The position numbers and the translations under genes were made by a program. Under the pieces are notes generated by a model. That model was not told the DNA's origin, did not search any database, and saw nothing but the letters and a program-made list of their open reading frames with translations. This document shows positions 41,690 through 54,056 of a stretch of DNA of 64,000 nt, one piece after another; position 1 is the first letter of the stretch, and each line of letters starts with the position of its first letter. This DNA comes from Reticulascus tulasneorum. Its lineage: Eukaryota; Ascomycota; Sordariomycetes; Glomerellales; Reticulascaceae. Location of the stretch: positions 248,001 through 312,000 of the forward strand of contig LSAX01000008.1 of NCBI GenBank assembly GCA_001557505.1. Direction: 5' to 3'.

Positions 41690-44600
41690 GTTGTCGGGTT
41701 TATTGCGTTGAACGGGAAAGAGTGAAGACTGGGGAACTGGCTGGCTCGGATGGCTTATTGGTGATTGAGAAGGTGGTTGAGCAGCAGAGAAATCCATTGC
41801 AGGAGGGACGTCCATGAGTTGTAGTACTTATGTGAGCTCTCTCAAATCTCATTTCCGAAGCCGTTATTGTTCTCCATTTGCCAATGCTGACAATGCTTGG
41901 AAAATATGCCATAGTAGCATTGGCTAATTTGGGTAGGGCAAGGGTCAGATTTTCAGGGCCCTAGTCTTTTCCCACTTGCCCATCTCGATAATAATTGAAC
42001 CAGATCGCGGGACTCGCTATCGGGCCAGTTGAAGATTTCCAATACACTGCGCTTACGTGTGTCGCAAAAGTCGTGGCGGCGGCAAGGCCGCCGAGAGGCT
42101 CGCGATATTAAAAATTGATGAGATGCAGATTATCTCGGCACCATCTGAAGTTTGATCAGGAAGCTGGAAAATTCGCCAGCGGCACAGCTACAAATTTGGT
42201 TTGTCGCTTGGCGAATCATGCATCTTTCATTTTCAGGGTCCACATCCCAGCTCCGCCCCCGGAGATCTCACCGAACCACCAATTGAGTTTACGCACGATG
42301 CTTGCACGTCACTCATGTCCGGCTCGTTCCTTGCTGGGATGGTGGGGGCCATTTAATAATAGGGGAGCCAGCTCGGACATCAGAACCTGAAATGATCCTG
42401 AAGAAATGAGGCCCGCCGTTGGGATGCTGGAGACGCGTCGGGTTGTTGATCTCAGTCTGGTATTCATCTTGTGTCGATTGGGTGGACGTCAATTGACCTT
42501 CCCGCACAGCATGCTACATGTCAATCCATGTTTCTGATCCAGTTTCCCATTTCTTCTCTGGAGTCGCGATCAGGATCTGCAAAGTCCGTGTCCCCAAGGT
42601 CAACGAAACGACTGATAGCGCACGGCCGGGGGATGAGATACCAACACTTCGAGGTTTTTAGGCTAAGATAGTAAGGGCCAGGGTTAACAATTAATACCCA
42701 GCTGTGACGACCTCATCGTGCTTCCCAACGCCGGCACTCAGTGCGGCAGAAGTTCAGCCGTTCCCGCTCGTCCCGTGCTTCACATGCGAGCTAGCCTGCA
42801 CCAAGTGCCTCCTTCTAGAACAGGGTAAAGTAGTTTAAACAAGTACGAAAATAGATGCATTAGATGCCTCTCTCAATGGCAGGTAAGATGTCCCAGGCAG
42901 GAGTCTTTTCGCCAATGAGCTGTGCTTCTCTTGGCCGCATAGTGAACAGTAACAACTGGCTTGGTGTCAACACTTGGGAATTATGCCCGCCCTCCAGTTC
43001 TCGCCTCTTTCGATCAGGCAGTAGAAGTCGAATCCTCCCCAAAGTTCTCACCTGTCCATCACTAGTTTGTGGACTCGCATCTCATTTTTGAAGGCAGTTT
43101 GAGATTTAGAAAGTCAGCTCGTGGCCGTGGCTTGTGCTCTTGCCCAACTCAACTCACAGCACCCATCTATCCGCTCGCTTTGTCTCCATTTGTTATTATT
43201 CTTAAACCGGCGCCGTCTGCATTCGCCTCCACTGTTGGAGTTATACCGTTTGATTAGGAAGCCAACGCCGCTTAAGTATACATGCCAACCAAGTGGAGGG
43301 CAACTTGAATATCATGGCACGAGAAACTTGGGGGGGAAGAAGAATGTGAACGAGGCTTCCGATCTGGAACTGGGCTCCAGTATACCGAAGCCGATGTCGG
43401 CTTTACAAGCGTCCATGATCTCGCAGTCGACAATCATCTGACGAATAATAGCCAAGAAGCAATGGTGGCTAGTGCAGGAAGTCGAATGTTCCGATGCCGA
43501 GATAGATTATATGCTCAATCCGCCAGCAGAACCCTCGGCCTAGTCTGGCAAGTCTTCGATGGCTCTCTTGGATTGCTCTTCGAAACCTTCATGAAAAGAT
43601 CCCGCAGCGGAGTTACAGTAGGAATCAAGAAATAGCCTTCGGTGTTCCAGCCATGGGCTATCGGATCCATTTCGACCGATAACTGTGCCGGGCTGATGCT
43701 CTTTTGGGATCAATAGCCACTAGAAATCCCGCCGTTGTAACTCGCGACGGGCTTGGCAACGCTTACCCGGGGCATCACCCCTTTCGAGTTTTTTTTTTTT
43801 TCACCCGTTCGCAGTGATCTTTTCATCAGCTTGACCTTTCTCCGCAATTTCTTGATGCTTTCGAATGGCCGCCAAAGGAAGGTAGTGTCATCTCATAGTT
43901 GGTGGTTCGCAGTCTCACTGGAGGCGCAGTCCGATGTTGTTCAGACCGATGGATTCAAGATAAGCTACGCCCGCAATGCGTGCACAAAGGAGTTTGTTGG
44001 ACTTCCTTGAAGGAGCGATTACAGCAGTCTTTCATAGTTTTGCTGGTACCAGCAACCGGGACCCTTTGTAAGGGATATTGGAAGCCTTCACCACAAGCTA
44101 CATAGACCCAAGCTCCGAATGACAAGTTGAATTTGGCCACATACAGGGAAGGAAAATCCGTAGCGGAGAACGATTCGGTATGAGTGAGCACTGGGAGTCG
44201 TGTTAGACGGGATGCCGGTCAGTCAATCGAAATGAGTGCGCCTACATCGAATTTCGATGTGATTCCAGCCAGGCACAGCTCAATGTAGAAATGCACCTTG
44301 ATGAACAGGCACCAGGTTGCGGAGCAGATGACAATGACCTGCGCGATGAAACCGGAGAGCGGGGAGACACACTTGGTCCATCTGACTCTGATTGGCGGCT
44401 TTTGGTCTCAATCCATGCCCAGGTCCGTCCGCATACGCTAGTCTAGCATCAAGGCGATCCTACCATACATTTCCAGATCTCCTCCCTCCCACTAGGTGTA
44501 CATCGCAGTTGGACGACATCCGTCCGGTAATCAAGCTTAGCTCTCACGTGGAGCCCGGGGAAACATAAATCTACAAGATGTAACTCTTGGCCTTTGGTGC

Positions 44601-45158
44601 GCGGCTCTGAACACAGTTTTGGGAGATTTCTGGGTATTTTCACGACTGAGACTCCTTCCTCATTGGTCCAGAGTGGAAACAGCATTACCAGGGCCAGGTA
44701 CCTTGGTTTCCTTGACTTGTAATCCTGCCGTTAAATGGCATCCACAGAAGATCGGATGGCAAGCCAAAAGAGGGATAACGAAATTACCAAGGGTCAACTA
44801 ATGTAGACATCTGGATTTCGGGGTGGGAACGATCAGCCGATACGTGATTTCACTTTTAAGCATTAAAATCTGGAATCTCTTTCGGTTCCTTCGGAAGGCC
44901 TGTGACATTAGTGGTGGGATCAAAGCGGAGAAATGGAGAATGGAGAATGGCAAGAACAATCTAGACTTAACAAGCTTCGTTAGAAGACCAGGATAGGGAG
45001 AGGTTTCTAGGCGTCTCCACATTCATGGCCGCGAACTATATATATCTTCTGGCTGGCCAGCCGTGTCGTGAGGTTGTTCTTGAGACTCAGCGACAATTCA
45101 TCTGTGTCTCGGGCATCTTCATTCGTTAACAAAGAGCTTCCTCCGGTTTCTCCTCAGC
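41690..45158. other. Long intergenic region with one unplaced coding-like stretch
   Basis: About 3.4 kb without a gene that I can model. At about 43335-43637 one plus frame reads coherently (GLQYTEADVGFTSVHDLAVD, SRTLGLVWQVFDGSLGLLFE) to a TAG at the end, but I find no start or credible upstream exon and no family. A poly-T run lies at about 43790-43801. The right end holds the pectate lyase promoter. Confidence 0.4.
45037..45045 (+). promoter_or_regulatory. TATA-like element of the pectate lyase gene
   Basis: TATATATAT lies about 115-120 bp before the ATG at 45159, a normal spacing for a fungal core promoter. Confidence 0.4.
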
Positions 45159-46342
45159 ATGCGTTCCTACTCCCTTCTCTGGCTCGTGCCGGTTGTCCTT
45201 GGATGCTCCAATCCAGACACCAACTCTTGTGCCAGCTATATCAGTGCGAACAAGGCTACTGCCTCGGCTTTCTGCGCCACTTATACGACGGCCGTCAAGA
45301 CAGCAACCACTGGCCTCCCGGCATGGGCGAGCAACTGCTCGAACAAGCCTAGCCAAATCTCGAAGGAGTGCTCCTGCTACTGGACTGGAGCTGTGGTGCC
45401 CACCGCTGCTCCTACCACATTGAAGACAACCGCCAAAGTAACTACGACTGTCAAGGCGACCACGACCGCGAAAGTGACCACGACCGCCAAGGCACCAACT
45501 GGCGTTACGACGACTCTGCCGAAGTCCTCAGGTGCAGTTGCAACCTCTAAGGCTATCACCGTCTCCGTTTCGTTTGATGGTGGCATGAAATTGTATGATC
45601 GCTCGCGTAAGTTCTCCTTCCCACCCAAAGATGTAAATATCTGACGTCTTGATAGCCAGGGTCTGCCAGGGCCAAACGGAGACCGGCGAGGCTGATGCCA
45701 TGTTCGTTCTCCTGGACGGAGCTACGCTATCTAATGTCATCATTGGCCCGGACCAAGCCGAAGGCGTCCATTGCAAAGGCACATGGTGCGTCCAACCCCC
45801 CAACCCGATGCTCCATGCATGGCTACACTTCGCTAACACTTCTCAGCACTCTAAACAACGTTTTCTGGTCGGATATTTGCGAGGATGGCTTGTAAGCTTC
45901 ATTCTGCACTCCTGAATTGAAGTTCTCTTCTAATCTTTAGCGCAGGACATTGAAGCAAACCAGCGGAACATCCTACGTCAACGGTGGCGGTGCTTTCCAT
46001 GCTTCCGATAAAGTCATACAGTTTAACGGGTTTGGAACGGTTTCGATCAAGAATTTCTATGTCAATGACTATGGCAAGCTTGTTCGCAGCTGCGGCAACT
46101 GCAGTGGCAATGGTGGTGCTCGTCACGTCCTCCTGGATGGCGTCGTTGCGGTGGACGGGGGCACCTTGTGCGGCATAAATACCAACTATGGTGATACCTG
46201 CATCGTCACAAACTCGTGCCAGGACGAGGGCGATATCTGCGATCGTTTCACTGGGAACAATAACGGCGCTGAGCCCCCGAAGATTGGGTCAGGGCCAGAT
46301 GGCACTTATTGTAAAGCTACTGGGTTTACTACTGCTTGCTAA
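45159..46342 (+). CDS. Secreted pectate lyase (PL3) with N-terminal Cys-rich module
   Basis: Four exons: 45159-45606, 45656-45785, 45847-45891, 45946-46342; introns of 49, 61 and 54 nt join in phase to 339 residues. After a signal peptide ([15 protein letters not shown]) comes a small six-Cys-like module ([46 protein letters not shown]), a Thr/Lys-rich linker of [12 protein letters not shown] type, and then the PL3 catalytic beta-helix. The core reads [80 protein letters not shown] and NYGDTC. Splicing is supported because each join restores this core. PL3 enzymes cleave polygalacturonate outside the cell using calcium. The extra N-module is not part of minimal PL3 enzymes and may target the enzyme. 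Confidence 0.92.
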
Positions 46343-48812
46343 AATGTCCAAGTCCTCTATTCGTTTAGTTGGTGCTTAAGGATCCAGATACGAGTGGGAA
46401 GATGTGAAAGAAGCGAAATTTCCAAGAATCAAGTTGTGACTTTGGCGGGTCGGGTCAGCTCCGCGCTACTCTTTGAGCTTCCCGGGACGTCATTTTTCGG
46501 ACAAGTATATATTTAGTTCAGTTTCTACCCAGATTTGTAAATATATGCAGCTTTTGCATCCCTCCATACACGAGCAGTACGCCCTACTTATGCACGGGCA
46601 CATTAAGCTTGGATCAAGGAATGCCGAAGCACACGGGTTACCCCTGTTCGTCCAGGCTTTGACGAGAACAGGTCGAGATATAATAGTTATACCAGCTGTA
46701 CGAGATATCCTACGTACCGATTTACCGATGTACCGATATCGGTTCATTTAAATTGTAGTTTGCGTAGACACGTGATAGGAGTGCGGGTTGGAATGTACAG
46801 ATGATGCACTAGCATGGCTTATCTGTTTCATTGGAGCCAAACCTGAACCATCCGCGTTGCGCCGGGACTGCAGAGTGCTGCTCCTGCGCTGCTTTCGTGC
46901 TTCTGAGTTATGATTCACGAGCTTTCCCGCATATTGCAAACATACGTAGTTCTCGACCCTTAGCTAAGAGACGTTATCGTATAATCGTTGATGGGTCTCA
47001 AGTATCTCGCCGCATAGCGTGGTTGCGTTAACCTGGCATTTTCCTGTATCCCATGTCTGGGACCGAGCCAACAACCACGTAATTAGACAGTGACAATAAA
47101 CCCTCCATAGCAGCCGGGCCAGCCAGCTCCTTCAAACACTAGGTTGCCTCACACTAAGTCAAATGACCAACAAACTTCGCAGCTGATGACCTTGTACAAT
47201 TGCTTAGTCCGCCAGAGAATACAAAGGTTACCGGAATGACTCACGGGCGGGGTGCTACTAGCATAACATTTCGTAAGGCTTGCATCTCATACAAGGCAAA
47301 GACATCATCCATTAATAATATATGTACGCCCTCAGGGTATAATGCTTAGTGCCATACCTCGCTTTCAAGCACTGCTGCTTCTTGGCGTCTCGGGCCGCTC
47401 TGTTTAAGCCGCGCCTTATAGCCATTCGATGCTCCCCGAGGCATCCAAGGCATTGATCACTATGGTCTTGGTAATACAACCTCGCCGCAAATGGCCCCCC
47501 AGCTGCAAGTTTGACGTCCAGCATACCACCCACCATACATTATACCGGGACAGCCATCTACTAGGGCCCCAGGTCGTACCACAGATGTGTGCGCTGACCA
47601 TGTGCTAGTCCAAGTCGATCCCCGCTGTAGAGACGACACAGATATATGTGTACAATCTATCCGTATTATAATAACCCTGAACTGATAAATAGTTCTAGAT
47701 TGTCCCAGCAGCTTCCCGGAACTCGACCCACCGCCCATACAGTAATGCCGCTATGCCTACTGGCCCGAGGCAAAGCAGTGCTGTCCTTTTGTTGTTTGAC
47801 GGAGCCTTTTGCTTGGCAGTCCGCCGATCAATGAAAGAAAGCAGCTTGGTAATTACGACAGGAAGTTTTCAAGACGATTAAATAGGCGATTGTGTCCCCA
47901 TAAATGAGTCCGTATCCATGGTCTTGGCAAAATGGAGGCGCAGATGTAGACCATGCACGATGAGCTGAGAACGAGCCAGCCAGTCCAAAAGGCATGCGGA
48001 CGGCTCTCCATTGAGAATTCGGAGGAAATCCGGGAACAGCAATCTTTTCTTCCTTTGGGACAGGAAACAATTCAATTGCTGCGTCAAAATAGTTGGATTG
48101 ATAGCTGGGAGCGTTGAGCCAACGAGAAGCCACGGCGGTTGCCCGCAAAAGATGGAGCGCTTGCCCCAGATAGGGAGGTCCTTCAGACCCACGCCTCGCA
48201 TTTTGCGCACCAGATGGTTCCCAACTCCAAACTAAGCACTAACTCTTTACCACGCCACCCTTGTGCAGGTCCTGGATGAGCCTCATTAGGGCAGCTCGCA
48301 AGCTGTTTATCGTCGTGAAAGTCGGTAGCGGGCCAGGGCCGACTGCTCGGAGATCGTGGCCCCTGCATTTAAAATATGCTCCTAACCCGAAATCATGTTT
48401 GCTACCGATGCGGATTGCAATTGCCTCGTATATTCCGCCCATCCACGTCCAGACTCGCCTAGCGCCAGCTCACCTAGTCAAATGCTTAACTTTCCACCTG
48501 CCTTGCCAAGCAAGAGCATCGGACTGCATGGCATGGATGCTATCTCACACGTCATGGTGCCGATATATCGGCGTCGTGTTCGTTCCAATATTCTCAGTCT
48601 CTGCTGTCATGGCCGCCGAAGCGCGCCGAGGTTTCCTCAATTGTGTGCTGCTCCACCTCTCACATCCCTGGGAAGACCTGCTCTGCATTGTAACGCTGTC
48701 CTCTAAGGGTGTATATAACTTTCCAGTGCGCCCCGCTGGGGAATGATCCAGCCCGGCACACTCGACTCGGTCAGCTGTTGATCTTGCACTCCCCGAAGGA
48801 CGTGGCTTAATC
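46343..48812. other. Intergenic
   Basis: About 2.5 kb with only short motif-free frames (for example 48261-48746 and 47828-48210). No RNA gene or repeat recognised. Confidence 0.45.
48712..48717 (+). promoter_or_regulatory. TATA-like element of the subtilisin gene
   Basis: TATATA within GGGTGTATATAACT, about 100 bp before the ATG at 48813. Confidence 0.4.
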
Positions 48813-51598
48813 ATGGTTCGAGGAAACGTCTTTCTGTCCGTCCTTGCAGCGGCCTCAACCGCCCAGGTCGCCTCTGCCGCCAAGCCGTTCAAGACCCCCG
48901 CCACGGCGCAAGCATCCAACATTGTTCCTGGAGCATACATCTTCGAGTTCGAGGATGGCATTGTGAGTCCACTCGTCCGATCAGGATGGTCCACGTTGCA
49001 GACCTGGCCTGTAAACTGACGTTTGCTGAACGTAGGATACGTCTGCATTCCGGGCCGCGGCAGATGCGGAGGCCACTACGCGCATGACCTTGGACTACAC
49101 TCTGTTCAAGGGCACTTCTATCCAGTTCAATAATATTGACACTGCGGAAGAACGCGCAGCAGCAATGCTGGCAATGCCGGCTATCAAGGCCATGTATCCA
49201 GTGAAGACATTCGCAGCGCCCAACCCGGAGGTTGTCTGGACTGGTCAGCCTGGTAAAGACTACTCGGACCTGCAGAAGCGACAGGATGGGGACATCTTCT
49301 CGACTCATGTCATGACCCAGGTCGACAAGTTGAGAGCCGAAGGTTTCACTGGCAAAGGTATTAAGATTGCCGTCATTGACAGTGGTGTAAGTTTAGGGAT
49401 CCAGTGGACCTCAGCCGCAATTCCGGTCTGGAGTTTTTCACTAATGATCCCAGATTGACTATCTGCATCCTGCCCTTGGTGGCTGCTTCGGCGCCGACTG
49501 TTTGGTCACCTTTGGATACGATCTAGTGGGTGACCATTATACCGGATACAATGAGGCGGTCCCGGACCCGGACCCCATCGACTGCGCAGGCCACGGCACT
49601 CATGTTGCTGGTATCGTTGCAGCTCAAGCCAATCCTTTCGGTTTCACCGGTGCTGCTCCCGACGTCACACTCGGCGCATATAAAGTGTTTGGTTGCCCAG
49701 CTGAATCCGCTTCCAACGACGTCCTTATTGCCGCTTACAATATGGCTTACGAGGCAGGCAGCAACATTATTACTGCCTCAATCGGCGGCCCATCGGGTTG
49801 GACTGAGGATCCCTGGGCCGTTGCAGTCCAGCGAATCGTTGAGGCTGGCGTTCCCTGCCTGGTCGCTGCTGGTAACGATGGTGCCGTGGGTATGTTCTAT
49901 TCAGCCACGGCTGCTAATGGAAAGGGAATTACTGCCATTGCATCCTTTGACAACATCATCACCCCATCCCTTGGAATTGAGTCCCAGTATACTATCGATG
50001 GCAACGAGAACGGCACCTTCATCTTTACCTATGGTGAGCCTGCTGACTGGGCTGGTGTCACTCTGCCTCTTTGGGCCCTCAGCTTCGACACCACCGACCC
50101 GGCAAATGGCTGCGATCCTTTCCCCGCAGACACCCCCGATCTTTCTGAAAAGATAGTGCTCATTCGTCGCGGAACATGCGCTTTCGCTCAGAAGCTAGCT
50201 AATGCTGCGGCCTTTGGCGCCCACTACGTGCTGTTTTACAATAACATTGCCGGCACCGCTACAGTCCCCTTTACTGCCCCAGGCATCTTAGCTGTCGGCA
50301 TGGTTTCTCCCGCTACTGGTGCTTTCTTTATCGAGAATCTCAAAGCCGGTGCTGAGGTTGTTCTGGCTATGGGTGATCCCGATACCCTTCCGCTGATTCT
50401 TACTGAAGAAGACAATAATCTTACGGGAGGGTTTGTTAGCAGCTACAGTACCTGGGGCCCCACGAACGAACTGGACACTAAGCCGCAGGTTGGCACCCCT
50501 GGCAAGAACATTTTGTCTACCTACCCGAGGCAGTTTGGTTCATATGCGGTTCTATCCGGAACCTCTATGGCCACCCCTCTTGCCGCAGGCATTGCCGCCT
50601 TGATCGCTCAGGTACGAGGCACGTTCGACCCGGCCCTGATTGAGAGCCTCTTGTCCTCTACTGCGAACCCTCAACTCTTCAATACTGGTGCGAACACGTA
50701 TGACATATTAGCACCCGTGCCACAGCAAGGTGGTGGCTTTGTGCAAGCCTACGAAGCTGCCTACGCCTCTACTATTCTTAGCGCTTCCAACCTGGCATTT
50801 AACGACACAGATAACTTCATCCCAACGCAAAGCTTCAGCATTAAGAATGTCGGACCGCAGGACATCACCTACGAACTGAGCAATAGCCCTGCCGCGATGG
50901 CATATACCTTGTGGCCCGGTGAAATCTATCCTATGAGTTTCCCCAACGACCTCACCTATGACCAAGCCACGCTCGCTTTCAGCGCGACATCCGTGACCGT
51001 CGCTGCTGGCCAGGATGTTACCATTACCGTCACGGCCACTCCTCCCAGCGACGTTGACGCGTCTCGTATCGCTGTCTGGTCTGGTTTCATTAGCTTGAAT
51101 GGCACGGACGGCTCTAGCCTCTCGCTACCCTATATGGGCGTCACGGGTAGCATGCGCTCCGCCATAGTCCTTGAGGCTGCCCTGGTTAGTGTGGCCGGTG
51201 ACCTCAGCTATACCGCGGTACCCGACAACACCACCTTCGTGCTTCCAGCCCCCGGTGCGCCAATTCCAGAAGGTGTGCTCCCCACCATCGCCGTCAGCCT
51301 AGTGATGGGTTCCGCCCTCATCCGATGCGATGTCGTACCCTTGACTACCTGCCCGCCTAACACCACCACCGAAATCTGGGGCACCGAAACCATCGGCCAG
51401 CCTTGGTACTTCCCACTGCGCTATAACTCCCGCGGCATTTCCGCTGTCCCTTGGGACGGCCGCCTTGATGATGGTACATACGCCCCAGCTGGCAAGTACA
51501 AGTTCGCCATCAAGACGCTCCACATCTTCGGCAACGAGACCAACTTGGAGGACTATGATATCACCGAGACCCAAGCTATTAGGATTACCTATGAATAA
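48813..51598 (+). CDS. Large secreted subtilisin-like serine protease (S8) with PA domain
   Basis: Three exons: 48813-48962, 49036-49386, 49454-51598; both introns are phase 0 (GTGAGT...GTAG, GTAAGT...CCAG), giving 881 residues. A signal peptide (MVRGNVFLSVLAAASTAQVASA) is followed by an I9-like propeptide (about 30-120). The catalytic triad is visible as Asp165 in VIDSG, His214 in DCAGHGTHVAG and Ser538 in SGTSMATPLAAG; the oxyanion Asn lies in LVAAGNDGAVG. Between His and Ser a PA domain is inserted (SEKIVLIRRGTCAFAQKLAN...). After the protease comes an Fn3-like domain (DUF1034 type: SFSIKNVGPQDITYEL, VTVAAGQDVTITVTAT). The layout equals the Vpr/minor extracellular protease group. It should degrade protein outside the cell. 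Confidence 0.95.
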
Positions 51599-52783
51599 GC
51601 GACGTAAATAAGCGGTGTTCGCGAATACAAGGCGCAGCATGGAGGAAGTACTTGACATAAAGGCGAAAATGGAGGAAGTTGATAGAGAGAAAGAGGCATG
51701 TCACGAAATCATAGATGAGGCCGTCATGGCGAAAATAAGATGTTATCGGATTAGGAGTTCCATTCTCCTGTAGTTTTATTCAACAAATAATACTGTCGGC
51801 GTATTCGATGTATCGTGTGAGAGTATGTGAATAGTCGAATGCCCATGCTCACTGCATTTACCGATGCATTTGTTACTTGTAACGGGCAAGTCCCAATCCG
51901 AATTTAGTATACTCTATTGTCTATCAATCTTATATATGAACCCAGATCTTTTCAGCGAGTGAGCTCACTCAACCAGTATCGACATCGCGCATTTGCTGCT
52001 GGATCCTTGATCGTTTTTAAACGCAGGTGCATCCTGGGCATTAACATTGAGAAATTCGGCAGGAGGCTTGACAATGGTAGTTGTGTAGCGGTACTGGCTT
52101 CGGCGTCTCCCAAGATGGTGAAGTCGACAATCCACCTTTGCAAAGTTTCGGCAAGACGCAAGCACCCTTGGTGATATCAATCAACGCAGTGACCGCCACG
52201 GCCCAAACCTTCCCGGAGTGATTGATACCTGGAAAAAATCATCATTATTCTGAAGAAAGCCAATTGAGAATGGATATTGGACTGCGATAAGTCCTTCGAG
52301 TGGCCTTCTTTGACTGGGTTTGGAGCATGGAGTCCCCTTGTTGCATTGTCTCACCTCCCCCGCAGGAGGCACGTATTCAGCTAATTCTTGCGAGTGAACT
52401 GCCGTCTCTGAGAGCCGTTGTGGGTGGATGGACGCCACAACTGAGGACGCTATGTGACACGGCTCAGCCAACTTGCAGCATCACCTTGTGGCGTAAGAAC
52501 TAGTCGACTAGGTAGAGCGAGGAAGGGTAATCAAAGTCCGTAAGAAATTTCACAGTGTCTCGTTTAGTTTAGGGGCGGAGTTCTGGTGTACTAGGTACTC
52601 GAACGTGCCGTGAGGGGCACGGCGTTTCTTGAAGGTGTTTGTCTGGGTTATATCCTAGGTTCCGAACCGAGTTGAATGAACCGTTCCCAAATACCTGCAA
52701 CAGTATTCAACGAAGAATTCCACATCTAGAAACAGAAATGCTCCGCACCTTTGAGCCGATATACACTCGTGTCAGGAACATCA
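51599..52783. other. Intergenic, convergent 3' ends
   Basis: Between the 3' ends of the subtilisin and SAT4-type genes. No gene recognised; a 96-codon minus frame (52181-52471) has no motif. Confidence 0.5.
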
Positions 52784-54056
52784 TTATACGTCGTCCGAAC
52801 TTGCTGAGACTTTGGTAGAATTCCTGCCATACGCTCGACTTGGCAGCTCTTTCAACATGCACTCACCGCCAGTTATATCGCGTGGTGGGACTGTACCACT
52901 AGGCTCGGCGATTGCCTGGAAGGTATGCTTCTGTCGTATGCTTCTGATTTGGCTTCCACCTTGATGGTCATGGCTTGACCAACCTCGACCGTACGCACTG
53001 ATTGCTCGTGCTTTCTCGGCAACGAAAACCCGTAGGACCGGCACCGAAGCTGCTATTATGGTAACAGCTATTTCTGCTGCTTCCCAGATGATAAGTCTCA
53101 CTATGCAAAGTGATTAGTTCAGATCCATACCTCCGTACACAGAATGGCGTTGCTTACGTAAATGCAGTTGGGCGAGGTAGACGCATTTGATAGCGCCGGT
53201 TATTCCTGCACTGCAATTGTGATCAGTTATTTGCCCTCAAGCAGCACTTTTTTGAGAAGGCTTACAAAACACCCATGCTCATGGCGATGACGACTCCTAT
53301 CTTTTCCGCCGTCCTCATCTGAAGACCGAGAATGATTTTCCAGGAGATGCCGACGAGGACGAAGTCCATGGCGACCGAGTAGGCTACCGGCATAAATGGC
53401 ATTAGTGACCGCCAAGTGGGGGGAACTAAAGCTGAGTGTCGCCATACCTGTTGCGAAGATGCCGTATGATGGCATAACATTTGCAGGCCAGCAGGTCCCC
53501 TTAACTGACGGATCCCAACTGGCTTGGACTGGCCTGCATTGAGCGAGAAGAAATATCACAGCGAGACCAAGGACCAAATTCATAGACACGATGATAAACC
53601 ATATAGCGTGCTTCAGGCTGCCAGTCGTTACTCGGAGAATAGTAACGGAAAACGAGGTCTTGCTCAGCATCGTAGCGCCTAGGGCGAGGATGCCACCGAC
53701 AGCATTAAGTACACCTAGTGAACTGATGGTTTTTGGATCTGTTGGTTTATGACTTATGCCGCCGGTAATATTAATAACAGCCGTACGTATTGCACATGAA
53801 ACGACGAGGCAGACCTGATTTCGGGCCACGAAGTGAGAAAAAATTGAGGGTTGAGTGCGGCAAAGAAGGGAAGGAAGGTGAGAGGGAAATAATCTACGGA
53901 AAGTCATACCCATGCCACGACCAGCAGAATATCATCAGTCCATATCCTCCGGCTCTTTGCGAGCTTTACGTATAGTCGGAAACTGAGAAAGATTGCGGAC
54001 ATCGCGACAAGAGTCCATTGCGAGGCGATAGCCTCCACTCCGCTGCCTTCTGGCAT
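52784..54056 (-). CDS. SAT4/rhodopsin-domain integral membrane protein
   Basis: Five exons on the minus strand: 53910-54056, 53448-53814, 53266-53383, 53158-53210, 52784-53100; introns of 95, 64, 55 and 57 nt join in phase to 333 residues. The ATG at 54056 gives MPEGSGVEAIASQW. Family segments in order: SFRLYVKLAKSRRIWTDDIL, LSKTSFSVTILRVTTGSLKH, FLLAQCRPVQASWDPSVKG, GTCWPANVM, AYSVAMDFVLVGISWKII, GVFAGITGAIKCVYL, and EIAVTIIAASVPVLRVFV, followed by a hydrophilic tail. These match the fungal seven-helix SAT4 domain found in many orphan membrane proteins and some CFEM receptors. No CFEM domain is present here. Function unknown; a signalling or receptor role is often suggested for relatives. 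Confidence 0.88.

Noticed and set aside
52181..52471. 96-codon minus-strand frame as a gene
   Set aside because: No motif, no start context, and it lies between convergent 3' ends.
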